Shown here: positions 12,709 to 20,627 of the stretch, piece after piece
How positions within the stretch are numbered: the first letter of the stretch is position 1
Layout: every line of letters begins with the position of its first letter
The notes under the pieces: generated by a model
Database searches by the model: none
Told to the model about the DNA's origin: nothing
What the model saw: only the letters and a program-made list of their open reading frames with translations
NCBI RefSeq assembly: GCF_010586825.1
Contig: NZ_JAAAGB010000008.1
Span: forward strand, 223,297-287,296
DNA length: 64,000 nucleotides
From: Draconibacterium mangrovi
GTDB taxonomy: Bacteria; Bacteroidota; Bacteroidia; Bacteroidales; Prolixibacteraceae
Direction of reading: 5' to 3'
Position numbers and translations under genes: made by a program

Positions 12709-12736
12709 AAAAAAAGCCTGCCCAAAAAGGCAGACT
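12709..12736 (-). terminator. Intrinsic terminator after susD of the first PUL
   Basis: On the minus strand AGTCTGCC (12736-12729) pairs with GGCAGGCT (12722-12715) through one G-U wobble, with a 6-base loop, followed directly by seven T (12715-12709). It begins about 27 bases after the susD stop and would separate the importer genes from the enzyme genes downstream. Confidence 0.8.
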
Positions 12737-12763
12737 TATAAAATTAACTAAACTAAACTATTC

Positions 12764-14452
12764 TTAATAGCCTTCATTTTGTACAAGATTTTCGTTAATT
12801 AAAATCTCTTTCGAAGGTATTGGCCATAAATATTGTTTACTGGCATCAAATGTTCTTAATCCCAAAAGCTTAATTAATCCGGCATTATACATCGAAGCAA
12901 AATCAGCAATTCCATCTTCATCGATTTCCGGAGTTTCCGGGAAAAACCACAAGCCCTGATTTACAACTTTTTCTCTTAACTCATCTACATCAAGCATACC
13001 GTAATTAGGAATATTCAATACCTTTTCGGCTAACCCCCAGCGTATGATATCCATATAACGGCGTCCTTCGAATGCAAACTCCATGCGACGTTCGATACGA
13101 AGTGTTTTGCGTAGTTCGGCCTGACCAGTTGTTGTTACTGCCGGGTAGGATACAACATCTTCGACATTTACTCCGTAGGCACGTGCGCGCACCTGGTTAA
13201 TGGCATCCAGAACCGACTCGTCGATGTCATTCAATTCAATTTTTGCTTCGGCATACATCAACAATACATCGGCGTAGCGCATGATAATGATATCGCCATC
13301 GGTTTTATAATCGTCCGACCAGTCTTCATCAACACGTTTTTTCCAAATCAAACCGTTATATGATGCATATTGGGCATTCGCTCTGGTATCGTTATTTTTA
13401 ACATATGTACCTGAATTGAAACTATAAACCGTTAGCGAATCAGGATGTGGCTGATACATAAATCCCAGGTGATTGGTTTGAAACTCAACAATGGTTTCAG
13501 CACATCGCGGATCACGATTCTCAAATGGATTTTGTGGATTAAAAAGTGGCGATTCATCGATTGGCAAACCATCGGTACACAGAAACGAACAGAACAATTC
13601 CCACGACGGATCTTTTGCTGCCCATCCTCCTGAGTTCCTTGAAATGTAATTCTTACAATCGGTAAAAGCTTCGTCTAATTCTACCGAACGTGGAACAACA
13701 AAGATGGTTTCTACCGAGTTTTTGGTTGTTGATGCAAACAATTTTCCAAAATCTGAATACAATTCATAGATATCCAGATCCATACATGCTTTGGCGGCGT
13801 CGCGAGCAACTTCGTAGTCTCCCATGTAAAGCGCAATCCGGGCTTTCAAAGCCAATGCAGCACCTTTAGTAGCTCTTTGGTTCTCCGAACTTCCATAACT
13901 TTCAGGTAAATATGTGGCTGCAAAATCATAGTCCTCGTAAATACCTTCAAGAATGATCTCTTTATCTGTTCTTGACATGGTAAATGACTCATCCAAACCG
14001 ATAATAGATGTTGAATATATAACATCGCCCCAGTGAGAGATTAGACGGGCATATTGAGCTGCCCTGTTAAAGCGGGCGTCAGCTTTATACCTATTCAATT
14101 TATCTTCGGAGATCTCGTCTGTAATTTCATCCAGATTTTTAATAAGCGTATTGGCACGTGTTATTACTTTATAGGTACGCGACCACCAATCGGAAACGGT
14201 ACCGTCTTCGCCCGACATTGTTCCGCCGGTTATTGAATTGGTTGTTCCACGGTAGGTCCAATCGTCTGTCCACTGATCATCGTCCCTCGGCCAAAATACG
14301 CCTCTGTAAAGATCGTTAATAGACATCTCAATTTCAGTTTCATCAGAATACCAGTTCTCGCTTGAACCTTCAGACAACGGACTTAAATCCAGGTCTGCAC
14401 AAGCTGTAAATACCAGAAGTATTAATAGTGTATATAATATTTTAATTTTCAT
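12764..14452 (-). CDS. SusD/RagB-family surface glycan-binding lipoprotein
   Basis: This 562-residue lipoprotein (lipobox cysteine C18, VFTACADL) belongs to the SusD/RagB family, which caps the SusC barrel on the cell surface and delivers glycan to it. The typical N-terminal SusD-like stretch with ARFNRAAQYARLISHWGDVIY (TPR region, about 130-150) is present. So are ALKARIALYMGDYEVARDAA, IMRYADVLLMYAEAKIELND and the C-terminal RRMEFAFEGRRYMDIIRWGL. The end, YLWPIPSKEILINENLVQNEGY, is typical of the family. It starts 12 bp after the susC stop in the same operon and is the last gene before a strong terminator. The ligand cannot be read from sequence; the neighbouring alpha- and beta-galactosidases suggest a galactose-containing glycan. 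Confidence 0.95.
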   Translation of the reverse strand: MKIKILYTLLILLVFTACADLDLSPLSEGSSENWYSDETEIEMSINDLYRGVFWPRDDDQWTDDWTYRGTTNSITGGTMSGEDGTVSDWWSRTYKVITRANTLIKNLDEITDEISEDKLNRYKADARFNRAAQYARLISHWGDVIYSTSIIGLDESFTMSRTDKEIILEGIYEDYDFAATYLPESYGSSENQRATKGAALALKARIALYMGDYEVARDAAKACMDLDIYELYSDFGKLFASTTKNSVETIFVVPRSVELDEAFTDCKNYISRNSGGWAAKDPSWELFCSFLCTDGLPIDESPLFNPQNPFENRDPRCAETIVEFQTNHLGFMYQPHPDSLTVYSFNSGTYVKNNDTRANAQYASYNGLIWKKRVDEDWSDDYKTDGDIIIMRYADVLLMYAEAKIELNDIDESVLDAINQVRARAYGVNVEDVVSYPAVTTTGQAELRKTLRIERRMEFAFEGRRYMDIIRWGLAEKVLNIPNYGMLDVDELREKVVNQGLWFFPETPEIDEDGIADFASMYNAGLIKLLGLRTFDASKQYLWPIPSKEILINENLVQNEGY

Positions 14453-14464
14453 AATTGCTTGCGT

Positions 14465-17400
14465 TTAAAATTTAACAGAAACACCAAAAATAAAAGAGGC
14501 AGTAATTGGATAACCGTAAGCAGAAACCTCAGGGTCCCATCCTTTTGGATACTTATTGAACGACAAAATATCGGAAACACTTCCGTAAACACGGATGTTG
14601 TTGATATTTATTTTCTGGCTAACAGCACTCGGAATATTGTACCCCAGGGTCATATTTTTCAAACGTAAATACCGTCCGTTAAACAACCAGTAATCCGACA
14701 TAGCGTAGTTATTACTTGTGTTATTGTAGGTTAAACGCGGATACTTTACGCTTAAATTTTGTTGTTCCGTATTATAAACGCTCCAGTAATTTCCATCCAG
14801 AACTTCCTGTATATTCCCCCAGTTGTCGCGCAACGGTTGAACCATTGCTGTACTCATGCGTACGTTCTGTTTACCTACGCCCTGAAGGACCATCGAGAAA
14901 TCGAAGTTTTTATACCCAAGTCGGATATTAGCTCCATACATATAACGCGGTAGTGATCCTCCCAGTAACTGACGGTCGTAATCAGAAGAGATAATACCAT
15001 CGGGCACTCCATCCGGACCACTGATATCTTTATATTTTATATCTCCGGGAGAAACATTTGAATTTAACACAGCCGAATTGTCCACCTCTTCCTGCGTTTG
15101 AAACAAACCTTCGGATACATAACCATACCATTCGTTAAACTCACTACCTTTAAATTTCACCTGATCGCCCAGGAATTGAATACCCCCAAGGTCGCCCATT
15201 TCAGATGTAAAATCAGACAAGTTAGCCGATACCGAGTAGCTAAAATCACCAATTCTGTCGTTCCAGCTCAGTTCCAACTCCCAGCCTTTTGTATTCATTT
15301 TACCAGTGTTCTGCTGTGGATTATCAAAGCCGATGTAGTCCGGAATCTCCAGATCGAGCAACATATCTTTTGTTTTCTTCTGATAATAATCAGCTGTAAC
15401 ATGGAATCGGTTATCGAAGAAAACAGCATCGAAACCAAAGTCGAGCGACTCAGTTGTTTCCCAGGAAATATCCTCAATTGCATAGGCCCATTGTGCGGCT
15501 GTTTGCGAAGACACGACATTGTTTCCCTGGTAAAAAAGTGCACTTGAAAAACCAATAGTCGATTGATATGGGTAATTACCAATACGTTCGTTACCCAATG
15601 TACCCCATGATGCACGAAGTTTTAAGAACGACAGTGCCGAAATATTTTGCATGAACGACTCTTCAGAAATTACCCACCCGGCAGAGAATGAAGGGAATGA
15701 TCCCCAACGGTAATCTTTTGCAAAACGCGAAGATCCATCGTAACGTATATTTCCCTGCAAGAAATATCGGTTGTTATAGTTGTACATTACACGGCCAAAA
15801 TAAGAACGGTAAGCATTCTCATATGCATTTCCTCCGTTACTCAGGTAATTCTCGTTGCCCAAATCAAGGTATGGGTATGACATCAGTTCCAACTGATCGC
15901 TTGATGCCCCAAGTTCCTCGTAGAATGCAGAATAATCCTCGTAACCTGCCATTAAATTAAAATTATGAGCATTGATCGACTTCACATAATTTGCAAGAAA
16001 TTGCTTCGTTACCTGGTAATTATCGTTACGTGTTTCACTTAGGCTTGTTGATGATGCCCATTGCAAAGTTCCAACGTAAGTATTCGGATCTTCATAATCA
16101 GTATACTGTACTTTTTTCAGAAACTGCTTTCCTTTATCGTAGTTGAAACGAGGTGAAATAACAGCTGATAGTTTTAATCCTTCAAGCGGTGTAAAATCCA
16201 AAGCAACTTTACCTCCAACCTGATTATACCAGTATTGTCTACTTCCGCCCTCTTTTACCTGCCCATAAATATTGGCTCCCGATTTTCCTTCGGCAATCAA
16301 ACCATTCGACCAAACTGCGGCATAAACAGGTGCAGAAACTCTCATATCATACATCGGGTCTCTGCTTGGATTGTTCGAGATAGACCGTTTTGCATAGAAA
16401 TCGATAGAGGCCGACAAAAACTCATTTATTTTAACATCGTTATTAAAACGTGCGGTAAGTCTTTCGTAGCTACGTCCCTCGTACAATCCATCGGTTTTAT
16501 CATACGACAGGATGGCTTTGGTTCGAACAACCTTTGATCCGGCAGTAATACCTATCGAATGGCTTTGGCGAGGAGCGTTGTCTTTTAGAATCATGCCGGT
16601 CCAATCGGTATCGGGATACATATCCGGATTTTCCGCATTTAAAGCAGCATAATTTTCTACAACATCCTGCGTGTAGGTAGGATATTCTCCTCCTTCAATA
16701 TTTCCATTATCATTCCAACGTAATTCGTTTACCAATTGCATGTAGCGAACTGCATCGGCGTATTCTGTCAGCTCTGTTGGTTTTTCAATTCCGTATTCAA
16801 AATTGTAATCCAACCACAGTTCGCCTGATTTGGCACGTTTTGTTGTCACCAAAATAACACCTGCTGCAGCTCTCGATCCATAGATAGAAGCCGAGGCAGC
16901 ATCTTTCAGTACAGAAATATTTTCGATGTCATTTGGATTAATATCGTTAATGCTTCCAACCGGCACACCATCAACAATAACCAGCGGGCTGCTTTCGCCA
17001 ATTGTAGTAATACCCCTGATTCGAATTGTTGAACCGGAACCCGGTGCACTGTTATCACGGGTTACCATAACGCCGGCCATGGCTCCCTGTAAAGCTTGCG
17101 AAACCTGAGTTGACTGACGCTCGGAAACTACCGAACCTTTAACTGACCCAACAGCACCGGTTAAGTCACTCTTTTTTACGGTACCATAACCAATGGCTAC
17201 AACCTCTTCAATTCCGATTGCCTCCGATTGCATAACAACAGAAAATTCAGTTTGGTCTCCAACTTCAACTTCCTGGGTTGCCATTCCCACAAAGCTGAAT
17301 ACAAGAACCTGGGAACTGTTTTCAACATTTAGAGAGAAATGACCATCCATATCGGTAACGGTACCAATTGTTGTACCTTGAACAACCACTGTTACTCCTG

Positions 17401-17857
17401 GAAGCGTTTCTCCTGTTTCAGATATTACGGTACCTGTTACTTTTCGGGATTGCTGAAAGAAATCGTCATTCTCTCTCAATTGCAAATCTTCAGGACTCAA
17501 TACAATCTGACGATTATTGATAAAGTATTTTACTCCTTCTCCCTGAAATAATTCATCTAGTACCTCTTCAATTTTTTTATTATTGATGTTCACATCAATT
17601 TTTCGTTCTACGTCTATAAGTTTGTTAGAATAGAGAAAGTAGAATTCGCTACTTTCTTCAATTTCGAAAAGAACATCTTTCACTGTAGCGTCTTTCATCT
17701 CGAGCGACAAACGGGTTACCTGCGAATAGGAATCAATCGCAAAAACCTGGGCTATAGCGAAAAATATCAAAAAGCTAGTTAGTTTCATAATTCTAATCAA
17801 TTTTGTCAGACCGGGACACAAGAAGTCCGATCCAACCATTTCTCGATTTTTTTCCAT
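14465..17857 (-). CDS. SusC-family TonB-dependent outer-membrane transporter (PUL 1)
   Basis: From the ATG at 17857 this is a 1130-residue TonB-dependent importer. A TTG 27 bases upstream would add nine residues but has little support; the ATG gives MEKNRE, which parallels MKKKRLKE of the second SusC here. After an extended signal region ending in DSYSQ (about residue 45) come an STN secretin/TonB short domain (about 50-120), a CarboxypepD_reg-like domain (about 139-211), the TonB-box-like EEVVAIGYGT (217-226), the plug (LRGA-type SASIYGSRAAAGVILVTTK) and the 22-strand barrel ending in FIFGVSVKF. The STN domain is expected for signalling to the FecR/sigma pair encoded just upstream. It forms the transport complex with the adjacent SusD. 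A predicted antisense RNA promoter overlaps its start codon. Confidence 0.95.
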   Translation of the reverse strand: MEKNREMVGSDFLCPGLTKLIRIMKLTSFLIFFAIAQVFAIDSYSQVTRLSLEMKDATVKDVLFEIEESSEFYFLYSNKLIDVERKIDVNINNKKIEEVLDELFQGEGVKYFINNRQIVLSPEDLQLRENDDFFQQSRKVTGTVISETGETLPGVTVVVQGTTIGTVTDMDGHFSLNVENSSQVLVFSFVGMATQEVEVGDQTEFSVVMQSEAIGIEEVVAIGYGTVKKSDLTGAVGSVKGSVVSERQSTQVSQALQGAMAGVMVTRDNSAPGSGSTIRIRGITTIGESSPLVIVDGVPVGSINDINPNDIENISVLKDAASASIYGSRAAAGVILVTTKRAKSGELWLDYNFEYGIEKPTELTEYADAVRYMQLVNELRWNDNGNIEGGEYPTYTQDVVENYAALNAENPDMYPDTDWTGMILKDNAPRQSHSIGITAGSKVVRTKAILSYDKTDGLYEGRSYERLTARFNNDVKINEFLSASIDFYAKRSISNNPSRDPMYDMRVSAPVYAAVWSNGLIAEGKSGANIYGQVKEGGSRQYWYNQVGGKVALDFTPLEGLKLSAVISPRFNYDKGKQFLKKVQYTDYEDPNTYVGTLQWASSTSLSETRNDNYQVTKQFLANYVKSINAHNFNLMAGYEDYSAFYEELGASSDQLELMSYPYLDLGNENYLSNGGNAYENAYRSYFGRVMYNYNNRYFLQGNIRYDGSSRFAKDYRWGSFPSFSAGWVISEESFMQNISALSFLKLRASWGTLGNERIGNYPYQSTIGFSSALFYQGNNVVSSQTAAQWAYAIEDISWETTESLDFGFDAVFFDNRFHVTADYYQKKTKDMLLDLEIPDYIGFDNPQQNTGKMNTKGWELELSWNDRIGDFSYSVSANLSDFTSEMGDLGGIQFLGDQVKFKGSEFNEWYGYVSEGLFQTQEEVDNSAVLNSNVSPGDIKYKDISGPDGVPDGIISSDYDRQLLGGSLPRYMYGANIRLGYKNFDFSMVLQGVGKQNVRMSTAMVQPLRDNWGNIQEVLDGNYWSVYNTEQQNLSVKYPRLTYNNTSNNYAMSDYWLFNGRYLRLKNMTLGYNIPSAVSQKININNIRVYGSVSDILSFNKYPKGWDPEVSAYGYPITASFIFGVSVKF

Positions 17858-17864
17858 AATTTTG
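17857..17864 (+). promoter_or_regulatory. Antisense promoter box over the susC1 start codon
   Basis: TAATTTTG on the plus strand is an exact match to the Bacteroidota -7 consensus TAnnTTTG. Its first T is the complement of the A of the susC1 ATG. The same arrangement occurs at the second susC (36773-36780). No clear -33 TTTG is visible at the ideal distance. It would drive the antisense RNA ending at about 17958. Confidence 0.5.
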
Positions 17865-17869
17865 TGATG

Positions 17870-17958
17870 GTTTGAATTTGACAAGTTTAATCTTATTGTT
17901 ATCGTAAAAATTCAGATCTGAGATGGAAAATGTTGGAGCATTTTCCATTTCGTTTTTT
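17870..17958 (+). ncRNA. Predicted antisense small RNA upstream of susC1
   Basis: A plus-strand RNA of about 89 nt is predicted from the box at 17857-17864 to the terminator ending at 17958. It would lie wholly in the 223-bp spacer between fecR (stop at 18081) and susC and be complementary to the susC leader. Known precedent: DonS of Bacteroides fragilis is a cis-antisense RNA at a susC-type gene that represses its PUL. The second PUL of this window has the same layout, which is the main support. The 5' end is an estimate. Confidence 0.5.
17919..17958 (+). terminator. Intrinsic terminator, plus strand, in the fecR1-susC1 spacer
   Basis: TGAGATGGAAAATG (17919-17932) pairs over 14 positions with CATTTTCCATTTCG (17939-17952) around a 6-base loop and is followed at once by six T (17953-17958). 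Two of the pairs are G-U on the plus strand and would be A-C mismatches on the minus strand, and no T tract follows on the minus strand. No plus-strand protein gene exists here, so the likely client is an antisense RNA. Confidence 0.7.
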
Positions 17959-18080
17959 AGGTATCATTTCATTGGCAAGTCTTTTTAGTTCATAAATTGG
18001 TTTGTTAGTTGTTTATTCCAAAACAAGCGATATTAGTTTTATTGTTTGTGTCAAAATGACTGATAATCTGGTTTGATAAG

Positions 18081-19163
18081 CTACCTGGCACTTACAATGT
18101 ATTCTATTTTCTCAATGCCATTTTCGCCGTCATCATCAATATACTTTGTGCTGTACATCAGTGGCGCGGCTTTACACAAGTATTCTAAAACCATAGGTAG
18201 CGTTTCGTTCACAACCGTAAATGTAAACGGATGGCTATACAAGTTCTCGGTATCTCCGGCTAAAAGAATATCTGCATCAAAATGTCTTTCAAGCGTTTTA
18301 CAAACCTCCTGTAAAGGGATATTTCTGAATACCAGTTTCCCGTCTTTCCAGGCCACATCATCCATTACATCCTCACGTGAAATCGCTACTTTACTGTCTT
18401 CCAAATTTAAAGTGGCTTTGTCGCCCGGAGTCAATTCGATACTACTCCCCGACTTATCTCCTACCCTGCTTAGTTCAACTTTTCCTTCAACCAAAACGGT
18501 CTCAACTTTACTGTCATCGGCATATCCTTTTACATTGAACTTGGTTCCGGTAACTTTTATCCGTGCTCCGTTGGCAGTTACAAAAAAGGGCAAATCTTCG
18601 TTATGGGCTACTTCAAAATAGGCCTCACCCAAAAGCAGAATATCGCGTTCTTTTGTATTAAACTGGTTCGAGTATTTTATTTCAGTCTCAGAGTTTACCC
18701 ACACCCGGGTTCCATCCGGAAGCGTTAATCTGCTTTGTTCTGCTGTGGGAACATAAACAGAAAAATATTCAGGATTTGTATTTTTATTGCTGATATAGTT
18801 TGTTACTAACGTAAACGAAATCATCAGAAAAATAACTGCAGCGGCAGCTACTCCACCCCGGTAAATAAACTTCGAGGTTTTTAAAATAACGGTCTTGGAT
18901 TTCTCTTCCCGGTAATTATTCCAGGTTTCTTCAAACTGGTTGTGCAGTTTTACATCCGGAACTTCGTCCAGTGAAGTATGGTCCTCCATCGAACCTAATC
19001 CGAGTATAATTTTCTCAGCCTGATCGGCAGCATATTTTGTATCAGGAAATGCTTTAAAATAAGCTTTCCACTTTTTTTGTTGTTTTACCGACTCATTAAT
19101 GACATACTCGGTGAAGTTTTCACTAAACAAAAAATCATCGATATCTATATATTTCTTATGCAT
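18081..19163 (-). CDS. FecR-family anti-sigma factor (PUL 1)
   Basis: This 360-residue protein is the inner-membrane anti-sigma factor that relays the state of the SusC transporter to the ECF sigma factor. It has a cytoplasmic N-terminal part, one membrane helix at about residues 100-122 (GGVAAAAVIFLMISFTLV), a periplasmic FecR domain with LPDGTRVWVNSET and GEAYFEVAHN (about 148-190), and a C-terminal DUF4974-type domain (about 285-358) that would contact the STN domain of SusC. It is encoded 45 bp after the sigma gene and 223 bp before the susC ATG. ATG start at 19163. Assignment is firm by motifs, length and gene order. Confidence 0.93.
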   Translation of the reverse strand: MHKKYIDIDDFLFSENFTEYVINESVKQQKKWKAYFKAFPDTKYAADQAEKIILGLGSMEDHTSLDEVPDVKLHNQFEETWNNYREEKSKTVILKTSKFIYRGGVAAAAVIFLMISFTLVTNYISNKNTNPEYFSVYVPTAEQSRLTLPDGTRVWVNSETEIKYSNQFNTKERDILLLGEAYFEVAHNEDLPFFVTANGARIKVTGTKFNVKGYADDSKVETVLVEGKVELSRVGDKSGSSIELTPGDKATLNLEDSKVAISREDVMDDVAWKDGKLVFRNIPLQEVCKTLERHFDADILLAGDTENLYSHPFTFTVVNETLPMVLEYLCKAAPLMYSTKYIDDDGENGIEKIEYIVSAR

Positions 19164-19208
19164 TAAAATCTTTCTTTATCAGAATAATGGAGAATCTCCA
19201 AAAATGTA

Positions 19209-19817
19209 CTATTCCATTTTCCGAAATAAATGTAAGAGCACTATCATTTTTCCTTTCGGCTGCTCATCATCAAAATCTTTTCGGATATTTTTTAGCGCAT
19301 TACACAAGGTGTTTCGTACTGTTTGATACGAAACACCAAGCACTTCTGCAATTTCTTTATTATTTAAGCCTGAAAAATATTTCATGTAAATAATTTCTTT
19401 TTGACGTGCTCCAAGTTTATTCACCGATTTGAACAATACTTTAAGCGTTTTATTCTCATCTTCATTTTCGCCAAAAGACGGCTCAACACCTTCGTCAAAA
19501 CTAAAATCGGGATTTAGCGGATCAAACAGTTCGGTTACCTTATATACTTTTTCATTTAAAGCCTTAAATAGCCTCCTTCGAATAGAACAAAGCAAATACA
19601 GACGAATATTATCGGTATCGCTTAACCTGTCTTTTAGCACTAGAATATTTACAAATAAATCTTGTATCAGATCTTCAACAAGAGAAGTATCAGAAGTAAA
19701 CTTACGACAGTAATTGTATAAAAACCGATAATGATCAAAGTAAATTTTTTGAAAAGCGACCTTGTGTCCCTTCCTAAAATTCTGCCATATCCGGATATCG
19801 GTTTCTGTTTTAGCCAA
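19209..19817 (-). CDS. ECF RNA polymerase sigma-70 factor (PUL 1)
   Basis: This 202-residue protein is an ECF sigma factor of the Bacteroidota FecI-like group. Region 2 is at about residues 25-95 (FDHYRFLYNYCRKF, LVEDLIQDLFVNIL) and region 4 at about 140-195 (KLGARQKEIIYMKYFSGLNN, EIAEVLGVSYQTVRNTL). It would direct polymerase to the downstream susC/susD promoter when released by the FecR protein encoded next. No ATG is available: a stop codon lies two codons upstream, and TTG at 19817 is the only reasonable start. The leader on the minus strand carries two copies of TACATTTA (19866-19859 and 19849-19842), 17 bases apart, each one mismatch from the -7 consensus. Confidence 0.9.
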   Translation of the reverse strand: MAKTETDIRIWQNFRKGHKVAFQKIYFDHYRFLYNYCRKFTSDTSLVEDLIQDLFVNILVLKDRLSDTDNIRLYLLCSIRRRLFKALNEKVYKVTELFDPLNPDFSFDEGVEPSFGENEDENKTLKVLFKSVNKLGARQKEIIYMKYFSGLNNKEIAEVLGVSYQTVRNTLCNALKNIRKDFDDEQPKGKMIVLLHLFRKME

Positions 19818-20380
19818 GTTCTATTAATTTAGTTTGACTTATAAATGTAATAGTACTCTAAATGTACCATCCAAAATCAAAAAAAAAGTTCAATTAATTT
19901 ACATTCGAACTCTAAACAGACAATCAAGATGAAACATCTGCTTAATACTCCAAGCAAAACAAACCTCTCGTATAAGCCTCTCATCCTGACACTTAACACA
20001 TACACGCATCTACAGCAAGTGATTAAAAATTAGAGAAATAGATTCTTAAGAAATTGTGACTTTTTTACTATTGGACTAGGATTTTCTGAAATGGCTGAAC
20101 ATAATGACCATAAATAAGCCTGCTCTCTAAAGACAGGAGTTTAGTTTCTGTTTCACTGATCCCAATTTAAACTAAATGACAACTGGATTTATGTTGCGTT
20201 GAGACTATTCAATAAGATGCAGTTAAAAGAGAATTAAAATATTTGTACTCGAGATGGCTAATTACAAGATCAATTAAGTCAATCAAGCATATTCATCGGA
20301 ATTAATTAAGTTAGAAAACAGAGTTATATGAATCTACTTTGTATTCGCAATTTCTCAAAAATTGAAAGATTAGGTTAGTA

Positions 20381-20446
20381 AGCTCTATATAATTTGATAT
20401 ATTCAATTGATATTTGAACTATTAAACAACTAGTAATTATAGAGCT
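20381..20446 (-). repeat. Inverted repeat AGCTCTATA...TATAGAGCT
   Basis: Nine-base perfect inverted arms at 20381-20389 and 20438-20446 enclose 48 bases of AT-rich sequence. The arms lie just downstream of a minus-strand promoter-like box (20474-20481), so they could fold in a short non-coding RNA. No T tract follows directly. Confidence 0.35.
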
Positions 20447-20473
20447 ACCTGAAAGCGACCATTAAACAAATAG

Positions 20474-20507
20474 CAAACATAATAGTTGATAATTAGCGCA
20501 TTACAAA
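20474..20507 (-). promoter_or_regulatory. Orphan promoter-like element in the 810-bp gap
   Basis: On the minus strand TTTG (20507-20504) and TATGTTTG (20481-20474, exact TAnnTTTG) are 22 bases apart. The nearest downstream gene on that strand, the ECF sigma gene, starts more than 650 bases away, so the product would be a long leader or a separate RNA. Confidence 0.35.
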
Positions 20508-20540
20508 ATAAATTGTGCTCTTTTTCTTTTTTTTATATGA

Positions 20541-20569
20541 CTATAACAAAATAAGCGTTACAGCTTATT
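20541..20569 (-). terminator. Possible weak terminator after the 731-aa GH43 gene
   Basis: On the minus strand AATAAGC (20569-20563) pairs with GCTTATT (20556-20550) around a 6-base loop and is followed by TTGTTATAG. The stem is short and AT-rich, so termination would be inefficient. Confidence 0.4.
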
Positions 20570-20627
20570 GGACTAATTTAATAGACACAGATCGTTTAAA
20601 ACTAGTTTTTTCTTTTTTCTTTAGAAA

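Larger units (their letters stand above)
19818..20627. other. 810-bp AT-rich non-coding gap
   Basis: No open reading frame with coding character is visible on either strand. The gap holds the 3' end of the double-domain GH43 transcript, a weak hairpin (20550-20569), a promoter-like pair (20474-20507), a long-range inverted repeat (20381-20446) and the leader of the sigma gene. The stretch 19870-20370 shows nothing I can name. Confidence 0.6.

Noticed and set aside
17858..17884. Upstream TTG start for susC1
   Set aside because: It would add nine polar residues; the ATG at 17857 matches the start of the second SusC and the shared antisense promoter register.
18073..18621. Plus-strand open frame of 182 codons
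   Set aside because: It is opposite the FecR gene, whose motifs are clear; the serine-rich translation looks like an antisense frame.
19842..19866. Direct repeat TACATTTA x2 before the sigma gene as a regulator site
   Set aside because: Only two 8-base AT-rich copies; they may simply be promoter-like sequence, so they are mentioned under the gene and not called separately.
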